A stretch of DNA of 64,000 bases from NCBI GenBank assembly GCA_035651455.1, contig DASRFR010000003.1:186001-250000 (forward strand). Direction: 5' to 3'. The DNA is from DASRFR01 sp035651455 (GTDB taxonomy: Bacteria; Acidobacteriota; Terriglobia; Terriglobales; Acidobacteriaceae). The notes below the pieces were generated by a model. That model was given only the letters and a program-made list of their open reading frames with translations. It was not told the DNA's origin and did no database searches. A program made the translations under genes and the position numbers. Positions 43,297 to 51,579 of this stretch are shown here, in pieces (the first letter of the stretch is position 1; every line of letters starts with the position of its first letter).

Positions 43297-44418
43297 ATGC
43301 TGCTTAAGTCCCTCCTGTTGTGCCCAGACCCGGACGCGGTTGATGTGCTGCGTCGAGTGCTCGAGGAACTCGACATTCACGTAGAGTCCTGCCCGGAGAG
43401 CGCGCTCGGTCCCGCGCGTTTCTCTAAAGATCGCTTCGAAGCCGTTATCGTGGATTGCGAAAATCTGCCGGTCGGGCTCCAGATGCTGAAAAAAGCCCGA
43501 GGATCCCCTCTCAATGGAGAGGCGCTGATGGTCGCGCTGGTTACCCAGCAGGAGTTTGTCAGGGAAGTGTTCGCGGCGGGCGCGAGTTTCGTGCTCTACA
43601 AACCGATCTCGATGGAGCGCGCACGTACCAGCCTGCAAGCCGCGCGAGGATTGATGCGAAGGGAGCGGCGGCGCTCAGGCCGGCTTCCCGTAAACGCCAG
43701 CGTGGGCTTGAGCTATGCAAACGTAGAGGATGTTCGGGCCACTTTGGTGGACCTCAGCGAAACGGGAAGCGGAGTGCAGTGCGAGCACCAGTTACCCGCG
43801 GGAAACAGGCTTTATTTCCAGTTCACTTTGCCCGGCCATAGCGACGTGATTCGGTTAGCAGGTGACGTAGCATGGCAGGACAAAAGCGGGCGTCTGGGAG
43901 TGCGATTTGCGCATGTGCCGCAAGCTTCAGCGCGGCAATTAAAGCAGTGGCTGCGGAACAATGAATTCAGGCAAGCTGAGATGCCAGCTCCTGCTTTCAC
44001 GCCGGCGGCAAAATATAATCAAAGCGAAACGGTAGAAGCGTCCAGTGCTGCAGATGCCGGCTTGGCCCGATTCCGACCGCTACCCGGGAATCGCCGAGGG
44101 CAATCGCGCCACGCGTGCTTACTGGGTGCGGAAGTCTACCGCAGCGGCACAGTGGTGCCTCACCGCTGTCAACTTAGCGACATCAGCATTGGCGGCTGTT
44201 ACGTGGAAATGCCGACGCCGTTTTCTGCGGAAACCCGGGTGGAGATCGTAGTGCGCACCCGTGATCTGAAGATCAGTACAGAGGGGGTCGTACAGTCGGT
44301 GCATCCCGGATTCGGTATGGGCGTGAAGTTCAGTCCACGGAACGACGCGGAACGCGGTCAAGTCCAGCAACTCATTTCTTTATTGCACAGCCAGCAGGCA
44401 CTCGAGCCCTGGGCGTAG
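43297..44418 (+). CDS. Receiver-like domain plus two PilZ domains
   Basis: The 373-residue protein begins with a response-regulator-like fold (about 1-120: LLLCPDPDAVDVLRRVLEEL, FEAVIVDCENL, VLYKPIS) in which the usual phospho-acceptor region is degenerate (VDCENL). Two PilZ domains follow. The first (about 125-225) has RRERRRSGRLPV and LVDLSETGSGV, and the second (about 265-365) has RRGQSRHACLL and LSDISIGGCYVEM. RXXXR and (D/N)XSXXG are the c-di-GMP-binding motifs of PilZ. Divergent position to the pilin operon suggests c-di-GMP control of surface motility or adhesion. Confidence 0.82.
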   Translation: MLLKSLLLCPDPDAVDVLRRVLEELDIHVESCPESALGPARFSKDRFEAVIVDCENLPVGLQMLKKARGSPLNGEALMVALVTQQEFVREVFAAGASFVLYKPISMERARTSLQAARGLMRRERRRSGRLPVNASVGLSYANVEDVRATLVDLSETGSGVQCEHQLPAGNRLYFQFTLPGHSDVIRLAGDVAWQDKSGRLGVRFAHVPQASARQLKQWLRNNEFRQAEMPAPAFTPAAKYNQSETVEASSAADAGLARFRPLPGNRRGQSRHACLLGAEVYRSGTVVPHRCQLSDISIGGCYVEMPTPFSAETRVEIVVRTRDLKISTEGVVQSVHPGFGMGVKFSPRNDAERGQVQQLISLLHSQQALEPWA

Positions 44419-44507
44419 CCGCACACCCTTATCACAGTGAGCCGTGATCGAACTCACCGAAGGTTGTGCCAGCATCCTGGAGAATCGATGGTGCGGGAGG
44501 TGAGCAC

Positions 44508-44666
44508 ATGCCTATTCTCATGCTCGCTCTACTGGGACTGGCAGTGTTCGGGGCGATTGGAATTCTGCTCACGGCAGCGGTGATTCTAGAGTCGAAGACC
44601 AGCATCGGCAAGGAACCGGTCGCCATGGACACTCCGGCCCCACCCTTAGAAAAGCACGCGATCTGA
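44508..44666 (+). CDS. Small single-pass membrane protein
   Basis: The 52-residue frame begins MPILMLALLGLAVFGAIGIL, a strong membrane helix, and ends in a short polar tail. GGGAGGTG lies six bases before the ATG at 44508, an excellent ribosome site. It follows the PilZ gene by 89 bases. No family is recognised. Confidence 0.6.
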   Translation: MPILMLALLGLAVFGAIGILLTAAVILESKTSIGKEPVAMDTPAPPLEKHAI

Positions 44667-44698
44667 AGCGGATCTCCCGCCGCCATCCCAGCCGATCA

Positions 44699-45943
44699 TC
44701 ATGGCGAAGCCTGCGCAACTTGCGAGTGGCGCAGGAATTCCTTGCCCTTGCGCTCCGAGCCGAGTGCGACCACTACAGCCAGGAGCAGGATGGTTGCGAT
44801 CTCAAAGCCGGCCAGCGCCCAAGCATAACCAAAGTGGTCACGCAGGGCGTATTCGATGTTATTGGTCGGGGCGGCAAATAGAATTCCCAGTTGATAGGCG
44901 AATCCCGGCATAAGTCCGCGCACCGCATCGGGGGAGAGTTCGTTGAGATGCGCGGGAATGATTCCCCATGCTCCTTGTACTCCCACCTGCATCAGGAAAG
45001 CTCCGGAAATCAGGATGGCCAGGGAAGTGCCGAACGCCCAAGGCGCAATCACGATCAGAGACAAAATCAACGCAGCGATGATGCTGCGGCGTCGGCCTAA
45101 AGGCTCGGAAAAATGCCCAAAGACAATCGCGCCAAGCACCGCGCCGATGTTGTACAGGATCGCGATATAGGAAACAGTAGCGTTCGATAAATTGTGCACA
45201 GTCCTGAGAAAATGAGGATAAAGGTCCTGGGTTCCGTGCGAGAGGAACATGAATAATGTCATCAACAGGACGAGATAAGAAAAAATCTTCCAGTCCCCAG
45301 TGGCGGTTTTCAGGATCGCCTTGACCGAAGGAGCGCGATGCTGTTGCCAGGCTTCAGATTCTTTCACCTTTGACCTTATATAGAACGCCAGCAACGCCGG
45401 TGCGCCCCCGACCCAGAACATGGCGCGCCATCCCAGGTTAGGCAGCACGAAACGCGCCGCGACTGCAGCCAGCAGGTAACCAATTGAATATCCGCTCTGC
45501 ACAATTCCAGACAGTATTCCTCGCCAGCGTGGTGGCGCGCTTTCCATGGCGAGGGAAGCGCCTACACCCCACTCGCCGCCCATGCCAATGCCATAAATGG
45601 TGCGTAGGACAAGGAAGGCGGTGTAGTTGGGGGCAAAGCCGCAAAGCAGTTCCACGATAGAAAAGAAGACGACATTAGCCATCAGCGGCTTGCGTCGTCC
45701 GTAGCGGTCGGCCAGAATGCCAAATAAGATTGCCCCCACGGGCCGCATGGCCAATGTAGCCGTCGTAGTCCAGATGATCTTGGCAGTCGAGACATGAAAC
45801 TGCGCCGCCAGAGTGTCAACTAGAAATACCAGGACAAAGAAATCAAAGGCGTCCAGAGTCCAGCCGAGAAAGCTAGCGCTAACGGCGTGCCAGCGATCGC
45901 GCGTGCTCAAGCTGTCCATCGTGGTTGCGGACTCGGTGGTCAT
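44699..45943 (-). CDS. Major facilitator superfamily transporter
   Basis: The 414-residue protein has about twelve membrane helices and the MFS loop motifs GILADRYGRRKPLM (loop 2-3) and FGHFSEPLGRRRSI (loop 8-9). RTIYGIGMGGEWGVGASLAMES resembles the metabolite:H+ symporter group that includes sialate, shikimate and lactate carriers. The substrate is unknown. The ATG at 45943 was chosen because the longer frame to 46159 is not MFS-like. Confidence 0.88.
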   Translation of the reverse strand: MTTESATTMDSLSTRDRWHAVSASFLGWTLDAFDFFVLVFLVDTLAAQFHVSTAKIIWTTTATLAMRPVGAILFGILADRYGRRKPLMANVVFFSIVELLCGFAPNYTAFLVLRTIYGIGMGGEWGVGASLAMESAPPRWRGILSGIVQSGYSIGYLLAAVAARFVLPNLGWRAMFWVGGAPALLAFYIRSKVKESEAWQQHRAPSVKAILKTATGDWKIFSYLVLLMTLFMFLSHGTQDLYPHFLRTVHNLSNATVSYIAILYNIGAVLGAIVFGHFSEPLGRRRSIIAALILSLIVIAPWAFGTSLAILISGAFLMQVGVQGAWGIIPAHLNELSPDAVRGLMPGFAYQLGILFAAPTNNIEYALRDHFGYAWALAGFEIATILLLAVVVALGSERKGKEFLRHSQVAQASP

Positions 45944-46194
45944 GAGTTCGGGTAGTTTACAGCACTGGCCGAGAGCGATCTGGATTGCCGTGTGCACGGA
46001 GTTGCATAGATATCGCAAAAAACACGAACGAACGCCGCGAATCGGAGCATGCGTACGTTTGCTGTTGACACCATGCCGAATTGGGGTGAAACTCCGCTCA
46101 GAATGAGTACTCGGGCCTTCTTCCTCAGCGCGCCACAAGACGGATGGTAGGCACGACATAACATCGGTTCACGGCCCGGGAACCGCTCTTGCAA

Positions 46195-47544
46195 ATGGAA
46201 CCTCTCCGCTCGAGTGTTGGCCAAACCGACGAAGACCCCATCCTGCATGATCTAACATTCCTTACCGACACCCTGGCGCAGCAAGGAGCGGCCGCGGTCT
46301 CGTGCGATGTGGCTTTGGACGTGGTATTGCATGACATCGCGGAAAACGCGCGACTGGAAACGAGAGCGACCGGCGCCGCCATCGCATTGTGGCGCAGCGA
46401 CGAGATGATTTGCCGCGCGGCGACCGGACCTAATGCTCCCGATCTCGGCATCCCACTTGAAAGTCAATCGGGAATTACCGGCGCGTGTATCCAAACGAAG
46501 CAGCCGCAGCAGTGTGTTGATACCGACGACGACCCGCGCGTGGATGCGCTCGCCTGCCGACATCTGGGAGTGCGATCGGCGATCGTTGTACCCGTTATGA
46601 GAGGCGGCACGTTGGAGGGAATCTTCGAAGTCTTTTCTGAGCAGCCTCGAGCTTTTTGCGAGACTGACGTTGCCATGCTCGTTGGCTTCAGTTCCCGGGT
46701 GGCGCAAGCTCTGGAGGCGCATAGGTCGAAGTTGCGGACCATAAACTCGGCTACCGCGAAAACTCGCGATGAGGGCGCAGACATGATTGCGGCCGCCCCC
46801 GATGGCCTTGGAGTCGCGACTCCGGCGATAATGCCGCAATCCCCAAGTGACGATACCGTGACTGCGGTGCTAGGCGTGCTGGTGGTGTTTGCCGCCCTGC
46901 TCTTGGGTGTTCTTATCGGCTGGCGAGTGGGCTGGCAGCGAGCAGTGCTGAAGACGGCTGCAGGATCCGCACGCACAGCGGCTGTAGCACAGAGCGAAAT
47001 GGGGAATGAAAACCCGAAAACCGCAGCCAACAGCCATTCACCAGAGACTGCGCCGCCGGGCGGCATAAGCACGCGCAGCAGACCCCAGGTCACAAAAGTC
47101 ACAGAGGTTCCCGCTGGCGCTCTAATCCTTTATCAGAATGGCAAGGTCATCTATCGCTTGCAGGATTCCGCGGCCGGCCCCCGCGGTTCAGGGCCGGCAA
47201 CGGCTGCAGATACTGCAATGGCGACTTCCGTTGCTTCTGCAGGAGGAAACGAGGTGCTGCAGCTAAGTGAGGAAGCCGCGGAGCAACGATTGATCCATCG
47301 TGTCACCCCGATATATCCCGCAGGCGCGCGGTCCCGGGGAACTCAAGGCGACGTGGTTCTCGGGCTTATCATTAGTGCGCAGGGAAGTGTCGAGAGGTTA
47401 GGCTTGCTGCAGGGAGATCCAGACCTCGCCGGTGCGGCGATGAGTGCAGTGCAACAGTGGAGATATGAACCGTACATGCTGGGCAATCGCGCTGTGCCGG
47501 TCCAGACTCGTGTGACGATTCACTTCCTGGCACCTACGGAATAG
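46195..47544 (+). CDS. GAF-transmembrane-TonB C-terminal fusion protein
   Basis: The 449-residue protein has an N-terminal GAF domain (about 35-185: ALDVVLHDIAENARLETRATGAAIALW, GITGACIQTKQPQQCVDTDDDPRVD, SAIVVPVMRGGTLEGIFEVFSE) and one membrane helix (about 222-243). A variable Ala/Pro spacer and a TonB C-terminal domain (about 360-447: HRVTPIYPAGARSRGTQGDVVLGLII, AVQQWRYEPYMLGNRAVPV) follow. The GAF domain should be cytoplasmic and the TonB domain periplasmic. I infer that a cytosolic ligand or redox signal could be coupled to an outer-membrane partner. Ribosome-site support for the ATG at 46195 is weak. Confidence 0.8.
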   Translation: MEPLRSSVGQTDEDPILHDLTFLTDTLAQQGAAAVSCDVALDVVLHDIAENARLETRATGAAIALWRSDEMICRAATGPNAPDLGIPLESQSGITGACIQTKQPQQCVDTDDDPRVDALACRHLGVRSAIVVPVMRGGTLEGIFEVFSEQPRAFCETDVAMLVGFSSRVAQALEAHRSKLRTINSATAKTRDEGADMIAAAPDGLGVATPAIMPQSPSDDTVTAVLGVLVVFAALLLGVLIGWRVGWQRAVLKTAAGSARTAAVAQSEMGNENPKTAANSHSPETAPPGGISTRSRPQVTKVTEVPAGALILYQNGKVIYRLQDSAAGPRGSGPATAADTAMATSVASAGGNEVLQLSEEAAEQRLIHRVTPIYPAGARSRGTQGDVVLGLIISAQGSVERLGLLQGDPDLAGAAMSAVQQWRYEPYMLGNRAVPVQTRVTIHFLAPTE

Positions 47545-47591
47545 CACCCGGGTTGTGCCGGCTGCATTGCAAGCTTTTGCACAGTGCGCAC

Positions 47592-47609
47592 GTAGTGTTT
47601 TGACACTAC
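47592..47609. promoter_or_regulatory. Palindromic operator upstream of the BlaI-like gene
   Basis: GTAGTGT-TTTG-ACACTAC is a perfect inverted repeat with 7-bp arms. It overlaps a TTGACA hexamer (47600-47605), 67 bases before the BlaI-like start. BlaI/MecI repressors bind similar TACA/TGTA- or AGT/ACT-type dyads and usually control their own genes, so this is the likely autoregulatory operator. Confidence 0.6.
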
Positions 47610-47675
47610 TCTTCGCTTGCGTCGTTGCACAGACAGTGTCTAAACTCGATGAACCACGATTCTCTAGGATCCACA

Positions 47676-48104
47676 ATGAACAAAGTTTTTAGAATTTTCG
47701 GTTTTGCTTCCGGGCCAAGCCTGGGGCCGCTCGAGCAGCAACTGCTCGAATCGTTATGGGCCCGGGGAAGCGCCACTGTGCGCGAGTTAGTCGATGCGGG
47801 GACAATCCAGCTTGCGTATACAACGATTATGACGACCCTCGACCGGCTGTATAAAAAAGGGCTTCTCAGCCGCGTGCCCGAAGGGCGTGCCTTCCGATAT
47901 GTGCCATTGCAAAGCCGAGAAGAACTGCAAAGGACGGCGGCGGTGGAAGGCATTCGTGACCTGCTGACGTCACAACAATCGTCTACTCTGCCGCTTTCCT
48001 ACCTGGTAGAAGCAATTTCGCGTCACGATGCCGAATTGCTGGATGACCTACAACGGCTGGTGGAACAAAAACGTTCGCAACTGCGCAATCAGGAGACAGA
48101 TTAA
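47676..48104 (+). CDS. BlaI/MecI/CopY family repressor
   Basis: The protein of about 142 residues has the winged helix of BlaI: LGPLEQQLLESLWARGSATVRELV, LAYTTIMTTLDRLYKKGLLSRVPEGRAFRYVPL. A short dimerisation tail (LVEAISRHDAELLDDLQRLVEQKR) follows. The family represses beta-lactamase or heavy-metal genes until its metalloprotease partner cleaves it. The next gene overlaps its stop by one base. AGGA precedes the ATG at 47676; an ATG at 47649 is also in frame. Confidence 0.9.
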   Translation: MNKVFRIFGFASGPSLGPLEQQLLESLWARGSATVRELVDAGTIQLAYTTIMTTLDRLYKKGLLSRVPEGRAFRYVPLQSREELQRTAAVEGIRDLLTSQQSSTLPLSYLVEAISRHDAELLDDLQRLVEQKRSQLRNQETD

Positions 48105-49054
48105 TGTTTGCGGCGCGCGGTATTGCGGTCTCGCTTTCGGTGTTTTTCCTCGTATATAGCGGGCTTTCTTTCGCAATATTGTGCGGGTGGGAATTATGGC
48201 GCAGAGCCGGGAGAAACAGCGTGGCAGCATGCTCCGCGGATGGCTTGTTTGCGTTGCGCGCGTTTCCCTTGGTGATTTCCCTGGCACTTACGTTTGCGTT
48301 CACCGTGCCGTCATTCTTGATCCTGGAACCACGGTCCGTGGATGAAGAAGTAGGAGCGGCTCCCTTAACTTTCGGTTTCTGCTGCCTGCTTTTGATTATG
48401 TTGGGGACTTTCCGGGCCGCTCGCGCGCAAGCCAAAGCTTCGCGAGCGCTGGCGCAATGGTTGCGAGGAGCGAAGGCTGTGCCGATTGCCGCGCCGGTGC
48501 CGGTATTTCAGACTGAAGAGGCTGCCCCGCTGTTGTCTGTTGCCGGTGTTTGCAAAGCCAAGGTTCTGGTTTCGAACACCGCCTTGGGAGTCTTGAACGA
48601 CAGGGAATTGCAGACCGCTCTCCGGCATGAAATGGCCCATGTTCGCCGCCATGACAATCTGAAGAAATTGATATTGCGCTTCTCGCCTTTCCCTGGAATG
48701 GCGAATCTTGAGCGCGCGTGGGCGGATGCAGTGGAAATTTCGGCCGATGATGCGGCAGTTTCGAATGCAAGCGACGCGCTCGACCTAGCTTCGGCCCTGA
48801 TTAAGCTGTCGCGATTGGCTCCCAGGCAGGCGCAGCCCCTGATCACGAGCGGCCTGCTCGACAGTTCCGTCATCTCGGTGCAGGCCAGGGTGGAGCGGTT
48901 GTTTTCCTGGGAAGAGATTCACAAGAACAACGTCGGAAACTCTCGTGCGAGGTTTTCGATCCCGCTAATTATTGCCGTGCTTGCCGGACTCATTACCACT
49001 TATAGCGCGGTCCTGGTGCAATTGCATCAGCTCACCGAATGGCTAGTACGGTAA
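48104..49054 (+). CDS. M56-family (BlaR1-like) membrane metallopeptidase
   Basis: The 316-residue protein has about four membrane segments and the zinc motif LRHEMAHVRRHDNLKKL (HEXXH). EISADDAAVSNASDALDLASALIKLSR follows, where the third ligand Glu is expected. Unlike staphylococcal BlaR1 (about 600 residues) it lacks a C-terminal penicillin-binding sensor domain, so the inducer cannot be inferred. It probably inactivates the BlaI-like repressor encoded directly upstream. Confidence 0.88.
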   Translation: MFAARGIAVSLSVFFLVYSGLSFAILCGWELWRRAGRNSVAACSADGLFALRAFPLVISLALTFAFTVPSFLILEPRSVDEEVGAAPLTFGFCCLLLIMLGTFRAARAQAKASRALAQWLRGAKAVPIAAPVPVFQTEEAAPLLSVAGVCKAKVLVSNTALGVLNDRELQTALRHEMAHVRRHDNLKKLILRFSPFPGMANLERAWADAVEISADDAAVSNASDALDLASALIKLSRLAPRQAQPLITSGLLDSSVISVQARVERLFSWEEIHKNNVGNSRARFSIPLIIAVLAGLITTYSAVLVQLHQLTEWLVR

Positions 49055-49094
49055 AGCGACCCACGAGTACTTCTTCACAACTGGCTCCCTCACA

Positions 49095-49111
49095 CAGGTA
49101 ATCGTTACCTG
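49095..49111. promoter_or_regulatory. Perfect palindrome CAGGTAA-N3-TTACCTG
   Basis: CAGGTAA (49095-49101), TCG and TTACCTG (49105-49111) form a perfect 7-bp inverted repeat. The symmetric arms with a 3-base centre resemble a dimeric repressor site more than a terminator, since no T-run follows. Confidence 0.45.
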
Positions 49112-49138
49112 CAACAAAATCCTCTCCCACCGGGCGGC

Positions 49139-49158
49139 ATGTGCATCATGTTGCACAT
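49139..49158. promoter_or_regulatory. Perfect palindrome ATGTGCA-N6-TGCACAT
   Basis: ATGTGCA and TGCACAT are separated by six bases. The centre lies about 45 bp from the centre of the palindrome at 49095. Both sit in the 280-base gap before the secreted protein at 49335, so they may regulate it. Confidence 0.45.
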
Positions 49159-49334
49159 CATTCCTGAACCCTCGTTCGAGCCGGTGCCAAGCTGCTGAGT
49201 TTCCAAGACTTTCGAGCCATGAATAGTTGGCTTCGCAAGTGCTAGGTAAGTAGTTGACCCAAGGCGCGACCTCCCTCGCATCCCCGAGTTCCCATGGCGA
49301 AGCAAGCATGTCCGACCTTCACAGGAGGCCGAAA

Positions 49335-49898
49335 TTGACGTCGAAGAAGAGAACTTGGAGCTTGGCATTATTCGCGTTCGCAGTTTCCAGTTTGGCATGG
49401 GGACAAAGCCAAACTCTCACTTTTGAATTTGTCGGCGGAGAGTTGCAGTCAGCCGGCGGGCCGACGTATACGCTGTTCAGCCCAGGGAACGGATCGTTCC
49501 TTAGCGATGTCACTGGCTTCAATGGCGGCGACACTATCACGGGCAGCGATCTGGGCCAGGTGTTCGTCCGAACCGGAGCCTTACACGCGGGCGATTTGCA
49601 GAAGGGCGGAGTGCTCGCAGGCGGCGGCTCGTTTGTGATTAAGACGAACGGCTCGGGCGGATTGCCCGCGGGCATCATGTTCCGGGGCACCTTTGTGAGC
49701 CCAATCCGGTGGAGATTGAACGGCTTCTTTGTCGACAATAAGCCGATGGGTTATTACCTGCTCACAGGCCAAGTGCGCGGCCTCTATATGGGTAAACCGG
49801 CATATGGCTCTGCATATATTTTGACTTTCTCTGTCGACGAACCGTTCCAGGGCAATATCGGAATCAGTGATGGCGGGCTGCAGATCGTGGTGCCATGA
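49335..49898 (+). CDS. Secreted hypothetical protein
   Basis: A TTG at 49335 follows AGGAGG with a six-base spacer and opens directly into a signal peptide (TSKKRTWSLALFAFAVSSLAWG), which decides the start over the upstream ATG at 49308. The mature region (about 160 residues) is Gly/Thr-rich and beta-like (FEFVGGELQSAGGPTYTLFSPG, TGQVRGLYMGKPAYGSAYILTFSVDE). No known family is evident. Its leader gap has two perfect palindromes, so it is probably regulated. Confidence 0.7.
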   Translation: MTSKKRTWSLALFAFAVSSLAWGQSQTLTFEFVGGELQSAGGPTYTLFSPGNGSFLSDVTGFNGGDTITGSDLGQVFVRTGALHAGDLQKGGVLAGGGSFVIKTNGSGGLPAGIMFRGTFVSPIRWRLNGFFVDNKPMGYYLLTGQVRGLYMGKPAYGSAYILTFSVDEPFQGNIGISDGGLQIVVP

Positions 49899-49996
49899 GG
49901 TTGCGTTGCAGGCCCAAACCTACGAGAGCCTGTGAACGAGCAACTCTCAAGTTGCTGGTTCTCAATAAGAACCGTTGCGGCTGTTGTGCCTCACCT

Positions 49997-50719
49997 CTAA
50001 AGGTGTAGCAGATCGGCGCAAGACGAGATACAAGCATCGGGTCCCAGAGCTACCAGGTCGTCGACTTTGTACACACCCGTGGCGACGGCAATGATCCGGG
50101 CCTTGGCGTGCCTGGCCGCGCGAATATCCGAGGGGGTGTCGCCGATGAAGCAAACGGCAGCATTCGCATGTAAGCGGTGACGAGCTTCGGCAGCCGCGTT
50201 CTCGAAGATTTCCTCCCGCCTTTCGCAATGATCGCTGAAGTAGCCAAAAGTGAAGAATTCCCGCAAGCCGGCAGCCTGCACCTTGTGCCATCCAACCGAT
50301 TCAAGATTTCCCGAGGCGACCCCCAGGAGTTTGCCGTCACTCCGTAAGCGCGAAAGCAGGGCAGGGATCGCGGAGCAAACCTCGGGAACCAGGGCACTCG
50401 AATAACGGTCCACAAAACCGCGGACTACATCCAGAGCTTGAGGTAACTTTTGCTGGAATTCGGGATTGGAGACGCCTACTCGCTCAAGGGCGGCGCGCAG
50501 AATGCCGAGATCAGTTTTGCCATGATAGGCGACACCGTCGATGGTGGTATTAACGCCGTACACCTCGCGCATGGCACGGTTCAACGCCCGATAATGGATC
50601 AGGTCACGTGTGTTGAGGAGAGTACCGTCTATATCGAACAAGTACGCGTCGGCGTCTTGCCAACGAAAGCCGTCACTGTTGTTTGCCGCAGGAATCGTGG
50701 TCTCGTGATTCGTGTTCAT
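49997..50719 (-). CDS. HAD-superfamily phosphatase (phosphoglycolate phosphatase-like)
   Basis: The 240-residue protein has AYLFDIDGTLLNTRD (DXDGT), a helical cap region, LGVASGN (motif II) and AAVCFIGDTPSDIRAARHAKARIIAVATGV (motif IV). This is the Gph/PgmB-like subfamily. The substrate is unknown. The ATG overlaps the stop of the YmdB-like gene as ATGA, so the two are translationally coupled. Confidence 0.88.
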   Translation of the reverse strand: MNTNHETTIPAANNSDGFRWQDADAYLFDIDGTLLNTRDLIHYRALNRAMREVYGVNTTIDGVAYHGKTDLGILRAALERVGVSNPEFQQKLPQALDVVRGFVDRYSSALVPEVCSAIPALLSRLRSDGKLLGVASGNLESVGWHKVQAAGLREFFTFGYFSDHCERREEIFENAAAEARHRLHANAAVCFIGDTPSDIRAARHAKARIIAVATGVYKVDDLVALGPDACISSCADLLHL

Positions 50720-51507
50720 TGCAGCATGATGCGCTGGATGGAGCGCGCTCGGCCGGTTGATTCGTCGCAATTCACCACCACCGCACAGAGTTTTACGTCG
50801 CCACTGGCTGGTTCGAAGCGCGCGGGCATGTTAGTCAGAAAGCGGTCGAGTACAAGTTCTTTTTTCACTCCGATCACGCTGTCATATGGCCCCGTCATTC
50901 CAACATCAGTGATGTACGCGGTACCCTTGGCGAGAACGCGCTCGTCAGCGGTCGGGATGTGAGTGTGTGTGCCCACAACGGCGGTGACCCGACCGTCCAG
51001 GTACCATCCCATCGATATCTTTTCCGAAGTCGCCTCGGCGTGAATGTCCACGAAAATCACTTTTGCGGTGACCTCTTTCAGCAACTGATCTGCGACACGG
51101 AAGGGATCGTCATTCGGAGTCATAAAGACGCGACCCTGCAGGTTCATGACCGCGTAGGGCACATCATTTTTCTTGCCTTGGTACAAGCCGTGTCCCGGCA
51201 TGCCGGCCGGATAGTTGGCGGGGCGAAGCACGCGCTGTGCCGGGCTGTGCGGATTCCCGTTCGCCATACGGAAGTAGTCCAGAATCTCGCGCTTGTCCCA
51301 GACATGATTGCCAGTAGTTATGACCTCGATGCCCAGTTCAAACAACTCCTCCACCAGCGCGGGAGTGATGCCAAAGCCGGCTGCCGCATTTTCACCGTTC
51401 GCGATTACCAGGTCGATGTGGTGGGCTTCGACGAGCTCGTGCAGGTGTTCCTTGACCATGGTCCTGCCAGGCCTTCCAAAGATGTCGCCGATGAAGAGGA
51501 TTTGCAC
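50716..51507 (-). CDS. YmdB-family metallophosphoesterase
   Basis: The 263-residue protein matches YmdB: MQILFIGDIFGRPGRTMV, DLVIANGENAAAGFGIT, ITTGNHVWDKREIL, FVDIHAEATSEKISMGWYLDGRVTAVVGTHTHIPTADERVL and YITDVGMTGPYDSVIGV. These motifs hold two metals. YmdB of Bacillus hydrolyses 2',3'-cyclic nucleotides and influences sporulation and biofilm choice. The role here is unknown. It lies in the mutS-nagZ-anmK operon. Confidence 0.93.
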   Translation of the reverse strand: MQILFIGDIFGRPGRTMVKEHLHELVEAHHIDLVIANGENAAAGFGITPALVEELFELGIEVITTGNHVWDKREILDYFRMANGNPHSPAQRVLRPANYPAGMPGHGLYQGKKNDVPYAVMNLQGRVFMTPNDDPFRVADQLLKEVTAKVIFVDIHAEATSEKISMGWYLDGRVTAVVGTHTHIPTADERVLAKGTAYITDVGMTGPYDSVIGVKKELVLDRFLTNMPARFEPASGDVKLCAVVVNCDESTGRARSIQRIMLQ

Positions 51508-51579
51508 GATTATCCGGAACCGACTTTCGATGGTAACACGGGCAAATCGGCTGCTTCGGCCCCGGCTGCCTGGATCAAA

